The notes beneath the pieces were generated by a model. The model was not told the DNA's origin and did no database searches. It was given only the letters and a program-made list of their open reading frames with translations. From Hylemonella sp. UBA6679 (lineage in GTDB: Bacteria; Pseudomonadota; Gammaproteobacteria; Burkholderiales; Burkholderiaceae_C): DNA of 37,923 nt. Both the position numbers and the translations under genes were made by a program. This document shows positions 31,645-37,923 of the stretch, one piece after another. Position 1 is the first letter of the stretch. The number at the start of each line of letters is the position of its first letter. The stretch is taken from contig DKJZ01000034.1 of assembly GCA_002454975.1 (NCBI GenBank), forward strand, positions 1 to 37,923. Reading direction: 5' to 3'.

Positions 31645-32492
31645 GCTGGCGCCGTCACAATCCAACCTTCCAGGCTGTCCATGTTGGGGGGCAAGCCGTA
31701 CCAAGGTGCGCCGTGCTGCGCAGCCCAAGCGGCTTGCAGCATGCACAGCACGGCATCAAGCGCGTCGCCGCTGGCGTCATCGATCAGGTGGTCGCGCTGG
31801 GCGTGGCTGAGCTTGAGGCGCAGGCCCAACCGGGTTTGACCATGCTCCAGGGCCGTGATGAGGTCTTTGCGGGCAATCAAGCGCTCGGGGGTTTGTTTGG
31901 CGCGGTCATCGCTTTTGTAGCTGCGCGCCGCCAAGATCTCGCGGGCCAGCAAGCCTGGGTAAGCCTCCAGGCCAACGCGGCGCGCGCGGCCTTGCGCGTC
32001 CAGGTTGTCAGCGGCACCGGCCCAGAGGCCCGGCAGGTGAACACCTGCGTCGATCAAGGCGGGCACCCCCGCATGCAACATGTAGGCCACGGGCGGGTTC
32101 ACCCACTTCATGGACGGGCTCGAGCCAGCCGGCCTGTCTGTGGCGCGATGGGCAAACTTCCCACCCGCTGGGCGCGCGTCGCAAAACGCGGCAAACTGCG
32201 CTCGGATCCCTTCGCGCTCTAAGCTTGCGTAATGCTGCATGCAAGCGAGCCACTCGGTGGGCCAGCCCAAGGTTTGTACCAATTCGCGGGGCAAGCCAAA
32301 AGGCAGGTCAAAGCCACACACCCACTCGGCCGGTGTGTGCAGCCATTGCTTCCAGCCCTCAAGTGACGAGAAGCGCTCTAATTTTGAGAGCACCACCCGA
32401 CCACCTGATGCGGCCCCAAGGGCTAAAACGATGTTTTTTTTAGCAGTGGGCCGGCTCGAAAAGTCGCAGCCGGCAAGCTGCAGGGTGCTCAA
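31641..32492 (-). CDS. DUF429 family protein (RNase H-like fold)
   Basis: 283 residues, cytoplasmic. The N-terminus AGCDFSSRPTAKKN is typical of DUF429, a family predicted to have an RNase H/actin-like fold and with no settled function. FDLPFGLPRELVQ and a C-terminal DDASGDALDAVLCMLQA carry acidic residues that could bind metal. The start is TTG, overlapping the BLUF gene stop by 4 bases (TTGA); no ATG is near. Predicted function stays unknown. Confidence 0.82.
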   Translation of the reverse strand: MSTLQLAGCDFSSRPTAKKNIVLALGAASGGRVVLSKLERFSSLEGWKQWLHTPAEWVCGFDLPFGLPRELVQTLGWPTEWLACMQHYASLEREGIRAQFAAFCDARPAGGKFAHRATDRPAGSSPSMKWVNPPVAYMLHAGVPALIDAGVHLPGLWAGAADNLDAQGRARRVGLEAYPGLLAREILAARSYKSDDRAKQTPERLIARKDLITALEHGQTRLGLRLKLSHAQRDHLIDDASGDALDAVLCMLQAAWAAQHGAPWYGLPPNMDSLEGWIVTAPA

Positions 32493-32911
32493 GCTCGGCC
32501 GATGATCGACGCCGTGGCCATCAGCTCTTCAAGCAAGGCCATCGACACCCGGCCCGAGACCGCGTAGGGGTCAAGCTCAGGCTTTTCGGAGTATTTCAGC
32601 AGCACCGAGGTGTTGATTTTGGAGAGGTTGACCTGCCCCATGGTCCAGCCACTGAAACGGCGCTCGGAAATTTCTTCAAAGTGCAGCAACTCCACGTCTT
32701 TGTGGCGGGTGTCGTTTTGAATGATTTTGTACAAATCGCTCACTGCCGAGCGGCCACCCTCGATGGCTTGCAAAAAGATGCCGCCGCCATAGCAAAGAAT
32801 GCCAGTGATGCCGCTAGATGGGTTGTGGTGACGGGCTTTGGTGAGGATGGTTTCAATCGCCTCGGGCGTCGTGTCGACCGAACGACTCACATACAACAGA
32901 CGAACGAGCAT
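32489..32911 (-). CDS. short BLUF-domain blue-light receptor
   Basis: 140 residues: one BLUF domain (1-95) plus a C-terminal helical cap, like stand-alone BLUF proteins such as PixD or BlrB. The flavin-pocket residues are all present: Tyr7, Asn30, Gln48, Trp89 and Met91. It should bind FAD and sense blue light through the Tyr-Gln network, signalling by contact with another protein since it has no output domain. It begins 1 base after folE and ends overlapping DUF429, so its dose is tied to GTP cyclohydrolase and to two proteins of nuclease-like fold. Confidence 0.93.
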   Translation of the reverse strand: MLVRLLYVSRSVDTTPEAIETILTKARHHNPSSGITGILCYGGGIFLQAIEGGRSAVSDLYKIIQNDTRHKDVELLHFEEISERRFSGWTMGQVNLSKINTSVLLKYSEKPELDPYAVSGRVSMALLEELMATASIIGRA

Positions 32912-32912
32912 G

Positions 32913-33638
32913 TCAGTTCTTTCTTGGGATCAAGGATAGAAATTCACGGCGAAGGTTGGAGTCCTTCAAAAACACGCCGCGCATGACCGAGTTGATCATT
33001 TTGCTGTCCATGTCTTTCACGCCGCGCCAGGCCATGCAGTAGTGGCTGGCCTCCATCACGATGGCCAAGCCATCGGGTTGGGTTTTTTGTTGAATCAGGT
33101 CGGCCAGCTGCACCACCGCTTCTTCCTGAATTTGGGGGCGACCCATGATCCATTCGGCCAAACGCGCGTATTTGGACAAGCCAATCACGTTGGTGTGCTC
33201 GTTGGGCAAGACGCCAATCCAGATCTTGCCAATGACCGGGCAGAAATGGTGCGAACAGGCGCTGCGCACGGTGATGGGCCCCACGATCATGAGCTCGTTG
33301 AGGTGCTCGGCGTTGGGAAACTCGGTGATGGTCGGGGCTTTGACGTAACGGCCACGAAACACCTCGTTGACGTACATCTTGGCCACGCGCCGGGCGGTGT
33401 CGCCCGTGTTGTGGTCGCGCTCGGTGTCGATCACCAAGCTGTCGAGCACGCCTTCCATTTTGCCCGTGACTTCATCGAGCAAGCGGTCGAGTTCCCCGGG
33501 CTCAATGAACTCGGCAATGTTGTCGTTGGCATTGAAACGCTTGCGCGCCGCCAGAATGCGCTGGCGAATTTTGACCGAGACGGGCACACCCTCAGGGGTG
33601 TCTGAGCCAGCCTCAGTGGTGGTGGGTAAATACGTCAT
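32913..33638 (-). CDS. folE: GTP cyclohydrolase I
   Basis: 241 residues. FolE converts GTP to dihydroneopterin triphosphate, the first step of folate and pterin synthesis; NudB, encoded 2.2 kb away on the same strand, is the next enzyme. Zinc ligands appear in SACSHHFCPVIGK and in EASHYCMAWRGVKD, and SKYARL and VMEASHYC are family blocks. The first 25 residues are a variable extension. It heads the folE-BLUF-DUF429-nuclease unit. The 76-base gap upstream shows no convincing promoter. Confidence 0.96.
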   Translation of the reverse strand: MTYLPTTTEAGSDTPEGVPVSVKIRQRILAARKRFNANDNIAEFIEPGELDRLLDEVTGKMEGVLDSLVIDTERDHNTGDTARRVAKMYVNEVFRGRYVKAPTITEFPNAEHLNELMIVGPITVRSACSHHFCPVIGKIWIGVLPNEHTNVIGLSKYARLAEWIMGRPQIQEEAVVQLADLIQQKTQPDGLAIVMEASHYCMAWRGVKDMDSKMINSVMRGVFLKDSNLRREFLSLIPRKN

Positions 33639-33714
33639 GCTGCAATGCTAACAGTGAATCGATGTTGATTAAGGAAATTGTCATGCCGCTGGCCTGCAGG
33701 CGCTTGGCGCAAGC

Positions 33715-35010
33715 TCAGTAACGGTGTCCAGTGAGAAAAATCAGAGCCCGCAGCAGGGCAAACGCCAGGTGATCGAGCCCGCGCGCCCACAACGAGCCTT
33801 GCACCGCCGAAGCCGGCACGGCTCGCCCGCCCTCTTCCAGTGCACGCAGCAAACGCTGTCGCAACTCGCCTGCAAACGTGGCGTCTTGCACCACCACATT
33901 GGCCTCGCGCCCCAGCAGCAAACTCAAAGGGTCCAGGTTGGACGACCCCACCGTGGCCCATTGGCCATCGACCACCGCCACCTTGGCGTGCAAAAAGCTC
34001 GGGGCGTACTCATGGATTTCCACGCCTGCAGCCATCAGGGGGCGGTACACCCAACGCAGGGCATGGGCTTGCAGGGGCCAACTGAACTGGGCCAAGAGCA
34101 AGAGGCGCACGCGTACGCCTCGGCGCGCGGCCATGATGAGCGCCTGGCGCAAACGTCTGCCTGGCAAAAAATATGCATTGGCAATGATGATGTCTTCGTG
34201 CGCCTGCCCAATGGCCTTGCGGTAGGCCCGCTCAATTTGGCTGCGGTGGCGCACGTTATCGCGCAAAAGCAAGGCAGCGCGCACCAGGGGCTTGGGTGCG
34301 CTGGGCTGCGATGTGCTGGTCACGGCGCCTTGCTGCGCCCATCCCTGGGTTGGCCCCTTGCCCGCTTCAGGCGCATTCAGACCCCCCAACGGGGGCAGCT
34401 GGGTATGGGCGGCGGCCACTTGCTGCAAGGCCTCCCAGCCTGCGCGCCAGTCCACCTCGCGCGCTGAACGAACGGCCTGAGCGCGCCACCACAGCTGCTC
34501 CATGGCCACACGCACCTGCGCCACCAAGGGACCGCGTACCGCCACAGCAAAGTCAAACCGGGGCGCTGGCAAGGGTGGCATGCCCGGCTCGAGCCAATCG
34601 TCCAGCACATTGATGCCCCCGCAAAACGCCAGTTCGCCATCAATCAGGGCCAATTTGCGGTGCAAGCGTCGCCATTGGCCGGGCAGCAGCAACCCCCATC
34701 GACCCAGTGGCCTGAACCTCAGGTACTGCACCCCGGCTTGCGCAAACTCCGCCAGCCAACCAGCAGGCAAACGGGGGGTACCCAAGCCGTCGACCACCAG
34801 GTAGACCTTCACACCCCGGCGCGCACTGCGCACCAAGGCTTGCATGACCTGCGTGCCAGAAGCGTCGTTGTTGAAGATGTAGGTTTCCAAACGCACCTCA
34901 TGCTGGGCTGCGTCCATGGCGGCAATCAAGGCGGGGAACAGGGCGTCACCCCCCTCCAGCAAGACCATGTGGTGCCCCGGCAGCAAGGCAGCAACATGGC
35001 GGCGGCTCAT
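33715..35010 (-). CDS. clsB: cardiolipin synthase B-like phospholipase D family protein
   Basis: 431 residues with two HKD motifs: HRKLALIDGELAFCGG and HAKVAVVDGQWATVGSSN, the paired active site of the phospholipase D superfamily. No long N-terminal membrane hairpin is seen, as in ClsB rather than ClsA, though the C-terminus is hydrophobic. A Pro/Gln-rich insert lies between the two halves (about residues 205-245). ATG 35010 overlaps the upstream gene stop by 4 bases. The ybhP-clsB order of E. coli is preserved, supporting the ClsB call. Confidence 0.9.
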   Translation of the reverse strand: MSRRHVAALLPGHHMVLLEGGDALFPALIAAMDAAQHEVRLETYIFNNDASGTQVMQALVRSARRGVKVYLVVDGLGTPRLPAGWLAEFAQAGVQYLRFRPLGRWGLLLPGQWRRLHRKLALIDGELAFCGGINVLDDWLEPGMPPLPAPRFDFAVAVRGPLVAQVRVAMEQLWWRAQAVRSAREVDWRAGWEALQQVAAAHTQLPPLGGLNAPEAGKGPTQGWAQQGAVTSTSQPSAPKPLVRAALLLRDNVRHRSQIERAYRKAIGQAHEDIIIANAYFLPGRRLRQALIMAARRGVRVRLLLLAQFSWPLQAHALRWVYRPLMAAGVEIHEYAPSFLHAKVAVVDGQWATVGSSNLDPLSLLLGREANVVVQDATFAGELRQRLLRALEEGGRAVPASAVQGSLWARGLDHLAFALLRALIFLTGHRY

Positions 35011-35780
35011 GCCAAATCCAGGGTCATGATGAGTGGCAAGTGGTCTGACATGCGCCACCAAGCCGCGCCACGGGGCACCTCCACGCTGCTGGCGCGCAAA
35101 CCGCGGGCGTACACGTGGTCAAGTTGCACCAGCGGCAAACGCGCTGGAAAAGTGGGGTGCCGCCCGGCGTCCAGGCTGTGCAGACCAACACTGGCCAGCG
35201 CTTGGGTGCTCGACAGCCCCCAGTCGTTGAAGTCGCCTGCCACCAAGAGCGGTTGGTCGCTGGGCACCTCGCGCTCAACAAAGCCGATGATGTGCGCCAC
35301 CTGCCGCTGCCGGCTGGCACGAATCAGGCCCAAGTGCACCACCACCACGTGCAGCTGGTGTGTGCCCCATGCCAGTTCGCAATGCAGCAAGCCGCGCTGC
35401 TCAAAACGGTGGTCCGACATGTCTTCGTGCTGGTGCGCCGTGACGGGCCAGCGCGAGAGCAGCGCGTTGCCATGCTCGCCATGGCGGGTGATGGCGTTGC
35501 TGCGGTAGATCGCGGTGTAGCCAGGGGGTGCTAAAAAATCAGCCTGTGGCTGGGCTGGCCAATGGGGGAAAAAGCGCGCTTCGCGGTGGTGAAATGCACG
35601 CACCTCTTGCAAGGCCACCAAGTCGGCATCAAAACCCATCACCGCCTGGGCCAGGTCATGGATGGCCAAACGACGCTGCGGCCCCATGCCCTGCACGCCC
35701 TTGTGGATGTTGTAGGTCACCATGCGCAAAGACCCCGTCATGGCCCGAGGCTGTGGCGCGGTTTTGCTTAAAGGCGGCAT
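35007..35780 (-). CDS. endonuclease/exonuclease/phosphatase family protein (YbhP-like)
   Basis: 257 residues. The EEP metal-dependent hydrolase motifs are all visible: TYNIHKG, LQEVR, HLGLIRASR, GDFNDW and a final MSDHLPL. No signal peptide is evident. The substrate is unknown; coupling to cardiolipin synthase suggests a phospholipid-related role (inference from conserved gene pairing). ATG 35780 was chosen; an internal ATG at residue 14 would also keep the whole domain. Confidence 0.9.
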   Translation of the reverse strand: MPPLSKTAPQPRAMTGSLRMVTYNIHKGVQGMGPQRRLAIHDLAQAVMGFDADLVALQEVRAFHHREARFFPHWPAQPQADFLAPPGYTAIYRSNAITRHGEHGNALLSRWPVTAHQHEDMSDHRFEQRGLLHCELAWGTHQLHVVVVHLGLIRASRQRQVAHIIGFVEREVPSDQPLLVAGDFNDWGLSSTQALASVGLHSLDAGRHPTFPARLPLVQLDHVYARGLRASSVEVPRGAAWWRMSDHLPLIMTLDLA

Positions 35781-35819
35781 GTGGCGGGTCGGGATGAGGG
35801 GGCTTGCTGGGCTACAGGC

Positions 35820-36317
35820 TTACTGGTCTTGCGGCTGTTGCACCAGTTGGGGCCACCTGGACAGCCACAAGCAAGCCTCGGCGTTGCTGGGCGAGTAACA
35901 GCGCAGTGCGGCCTCTTGGTAAGGCAGCCATTCAAAGGCGGTGTGTTCGCGCGGGCTGAGCGTCACCGGCACGCGGTGAGGCACCTGCAAGCCAAAAAGA
36001 CGCTCGGTGTTTTGCGTCACACCTGGGGCGTAGCGGTGCCGCCAGCGCGGGTAGATCTCGTACACGTTTTCCATGGCCCAGTCTTGCAACTGGCCCTCAA
36101 GTGCAGAGCCAGTGCGGCAGTCAATACCGGTTTCCTCCCACACCTCGCGCGCGGCTGTGGTGGCCCAATCTTCGTGCGGGTGGTCTTTGCTGCCAGTCAC
36201 CGATTGCCAAAACGGCAGGTCAGGCTCGCCGTCGGCACGGCGTATCAGCAGCACCTCAAGTTGCGGGGTGTGGATGACCACCAAAACAGAGGCTGGGATC
36301 TTGTAGATGGTGCTCAT
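35820..36317 (-). CDS. nudB: dihydroneopterin triphosphate diphosphatase
   Basis: 165 residues, one Nudix domain. The Nudix box GX5EX7REVWEETG is present as GSKDHPHEDW then AAREVWEETGI. The opening YKIPASVLVVI and the closing HTAFEWLPYQEA match NudB, which removes pyrophosphate from the FolE product on the way to folate. It lies next to aspS, as in E. coli. A 17-base palindrome sits 3 bases before its ATG and no Shine-Dalgarno is visible. Confidence 0.9.
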   Translation of the reverse strand: MSTIYKIPASVLVVIHTPQLEVLLIRRADGEPDLPFWQSVTGSKDHPHEDWATTAAREVWEETGIDCRTGSALEGQLQDWAMENVYEIYPRWRHRYAPGVTQNTERLFGLQVPHRVPVTLSPREHTAFEWLPYQEAALRCYSPSNAEACLWLSRWPQLVQQPQDQ

Positions 36318-36320
36318 GCA

Positions 36321-36337
36321 GCTATAAAAACAATAGC
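36321..36337. repeat. 17-base GCTA-N9-TAGC palindrome just before nudB
   Basis: GCTATAAAAACAATAGC; arms GCTAT and ATAGC are perfect over 5 bases. It ends 3 bases before the nudB ATG on the minus strand. Confidence 0.65.
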
Positions 36338-36422
36338 GCGCATCAAAACATCAGGCATGGCACAGTCTCCGGTTGATCACCTCGCCATCGCCGCTGGCCG
36401 CACAGGCCTAGCAGCGAGGCAC

Positions 36423-36447
36423 AAAAAAGGACGCCAGAAGCGTCCTT
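36423..36447 (-). terminator. intrinsic terminator of aspS
   Basis: On the minus strand AAGGACGC and GCGTCCTT form an 8-base-pair stem with a 5-base loop, and the second arm runs straight into a T-tract (TTTTTTG). It lies 65 bases after the aspS stop and about 105 bases before nudB, so nudB needs its own promoter or read-through. Confidence 0.85.
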
Positions 36448-36512
36448 GGATTGTGCTACAGCCCATGGCCCCCGCGGGGCATGGCTGCAGCGGCCTTGAC
36501 CTGAAGCAGGTT

Positions 36513-37923
36513 TCAGGCGGTTTTGACCGCGTCGGGGTTGCGCAGGCGAATGTGCAATTCGCGCAGCTGCTTCTCGTCCACCGGGCTGGGCGCTTGGGTG
36601 AGCAAGCACTGCGCGCGCTGAGTTTTGGGGAAAGCAATCACGTCGCGGATCGACTCGGCGCCGGTCATCAAGGTCACGATGCGGTCCAGACCAAAAGCCA
36701 AACCACCGTGCGGGGGCGCGCCGTACTGCAGCGCGTCGAGCAAGAAGCCAAATTTCATTTGCGCTTCTTCGGGGGTGATCTTCAGGGCATCGAACACTTT
36801 TTGCTGCACATCGGCGCGGTGGATACGCACCGAGCCGCCGCCCATTTCCCAGCCGTTCAAGACCATGTCGTAGCCTTGCGAAATGCACTTCTCGGGGGCC
36901 GTGACCATCCAGTCCTCGTGGCCTTCTTTGGGCGCGGTGAAGGGGTGGTGCACCGCGGTGTAGCGGTCGTTCTCTTCGTCGAACTCGAACATGGGGAAGT
37001 CCACCACCCACATCGGGCGCCAGCCCGCGGTGAACAAACCGTTTTTCTTGCCAAACTCGCTGTGGCCCACCTTGATGCGCAAGGCGCCGATGGCGTCGTT
37101 GACGATTTTTTCTTTGTCAGCGCCAAAGAAAATCAAGTCGCCGTCTTGCGCGCCGGTGCGTTCGAGCACGGCTTGCAAAGCCGCGTCGTGGATGTTTTTG
37201 ACGATGGGGGATTGCAAGCCCGGCCACCGCGAGGGGCCTTCAAGGTCTGGCCCTTTGGCAGCATCGTTGACGCGGATGTAGGCCAAACCTTTGGCGCCGT
37301 AAATCTTCACGAACTCGGTGTAGGCGTCGATCTCGCCACGGCTGATGCCACCACCCTCAACCGAACCACCCGGCACGCGCAAGGCCACCACGCGGCCGCC
37401 CTTCATGTTGGCCGCACCGGAGAACACCTTGAAGTCCACGTCTTTCATGACGTCGGTCAACTCGGTGAACTGCAGGTTCACACGCAGGTCGGGCTTGTCT
37501 GAGCCGTACAGACGCATGGCGTCTTGGTAGGTCATGACCGGGAACTCGCCCAAGTCCACACCGATGGTGTTTTTAAACACCGAGGTGATCATGCCCTGGA
37601 ACATCTCGCGGATGTCTTCTTCGGTCAGGAACGAGGTTTCAATATCGATCTGGGTGAATTCAGGCTGGCGGTCTGCGCGCAGGTCTTCGTCGCGGAAGCA
37701 CTTGGTGATTTGGTAGTAACGGTCGTAACCGGCCACCATCAACAGCTGTTTGAACAACTGGGGCGACTGGGGCAGCGCAAAGAACTGGCCGTCATGCACG
37801 CGGCTGGGCACCAGGTAGTCACGCGCACCTTCAGGCGTGCTCTTGGTGAGCATGGGGGTTTCAATGTCAATGAAGCCGTTCGCATCCAAAAACTTGCGCA
37901 CCTCCATGGCCACGCGGTAGCGC
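36513..37923 (-). CDS. aspS: aspartyl-tRNA synthetase (N-terminal part outside the window)
   Basis: Partial: about 469 C-terminal residues of an expected 590-600; the anticodon-binding domain lies beyond base 37923. It charges tRNA-Asp. Class II motif 2 is CFRDEDLRADRQPEFTQ, the flipping loop is QSPQLFKQ, motif 3 is GLAFGLDRIVTLMTG, and the bacterial GAD insertion lies between them. Whether it also charges tRNA-Asn cannot be decided here. The internal ATG near 37913 is not the true start, since the frame stays open through the window edge with family-like sequence. Confidence 0.96.
   Translation of the reverse strand, partial: RYRVAMEVRKFLDANGFIDIETPMLTKSTPEGARDYLVPSRVHDGQFFALPQSPQLFKQLLMVAGYDRYYQITKCFRDEDLRADRQPEFTQIDIETSFLTEEDIREMFQGMITSVFKNTIGVDLGEFPVMTYQDAMRLYGSDKPDLRVNLQFTELTDVMKDVDFKVFSGAANMKGGRVVALRVPGGSVEGGGISRGEIDAYTEFVKIYGAKGLAYIRVNDAAKGPDLEGPSRWPGLQSPIVKNIHDAALQAVLERTGAQDGDLIFFGADKEKIVNDAIGALRIKVGHSEFGKKNGLFTAGWRPMWVVDFPMFEFDEENDRYTAVHHPFTAPKEGHEDWMVTAPEKCISQGYDMVLNGWEMGGGSVRIHRADVQQKVFDALKITPEEAQMKFGFLLDALQYGAPPHGGLAFGLDRIVTLMTGAESIRDVIAFPKTQRAQCLLTQAPSPVDEKQLRELHIRLRNPDAVKTA

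Noticed and set aside
35781..37502. 573-codon plus-strand reading frame opposite nudB and aspS
   Set aside because: Antisense shadow of two clear genes; the translation is His, Gly, Val and Gln-rich, as expected from the reverse strand of GC-rich coding DNA.
1..37923. CRISPR array, prophage, insertion sequence, tRNA or rRNA gene
   Set aside because: I looked for regular spaced repeats, transposase or phage genes and cloverleaf or rRNA-like stretches and saw none; a covariance-model scan would be needed to exclude small RNAs.

Overview
The window (about 38 kb, GC-rich) reads as chromosomal DNA of a betaproteobacterium of the order Burkholderiales, most likely family Comamonadaceae (Limnohabitans/Rhodoferax/Polaromonas-like). 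The grounds are conserved gene order (mrp next to divergent metG; yibN-grxC-secB-gpsA opposite gpmA-ctpA-moeB; a DUF3460 gene ahead of scpA), a cphA'-cphA pair as in Cupriavidus, and short palindromic repeats of a style common in that family. The genus is inference. I see no rRNA, tRNA, phage, insertion sequence or CRISPR array. Coding density is very high and many genes overlap by 4 bases.

Layout. 1-830 (-) is the 5' part of a fused NuoE/NuoF-type diaphorase subunit, probably of NAD-dependent formate dehydrogenase. 1119-3243 (+) holds an alanine-rich coiled-coil protein followed by a GGDEF/HD-GYP cyclic-di-GMP enzyme. 3240-5281 (-) is mrp coupled to a LysR regulator. After a repeat-filled gap of about 450 bases come metG and a SulP transporter (+), then DUF3460, scpA, nadB, panD, bioB, panB and panC (+). 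On the opposite strand, 15827-20605 is a tightly overlapping operon: ABC transporter, DUF1854 protein, nadC, nadA. Divergent from it are the cyanophycin synthetase pair cphA' and cphA (+). Then gpsA, secB, grxC and a rhodanese (-); gpmA, ctpA and moeB (+); and on the minus strand folE-BLUF-DUF429-nuclease, ybhP-clsB, nudB and the 3' three quarters of aspS.

How the genes work together. Much of the centre handles L-aspartate: NadB, NadA and NadC turn it into NAD, PanD makes beta-alanine for the PanB/PanC pantothenate route, CphA polymerises it with arginine into cyanophycin, and AspS charges it on tRNA. The ABC transporter and DUF1854 protein are families repeatedly found with cyanophycin genes; here they share an overlapping operon with the last NAD-biosynthesis genes. 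FolE and NudB are the first two enzymes of folate/pterin synthesis.

Best candidates for something little described: (i) the cyanophycin-linked ABC transporter with an N-terminal PH-like region and a zinc ribbon, fused operonically to nadC-nadA; (ii) the four-gene folE-BLUF-DUF429-nuclease unit, whose last two genes start at TTG codons overlapping the preceding stops; (iii) a 17-base palindrome family that sits 0-5 bases before three start codons and is read in the same codon phase inside two proteins.
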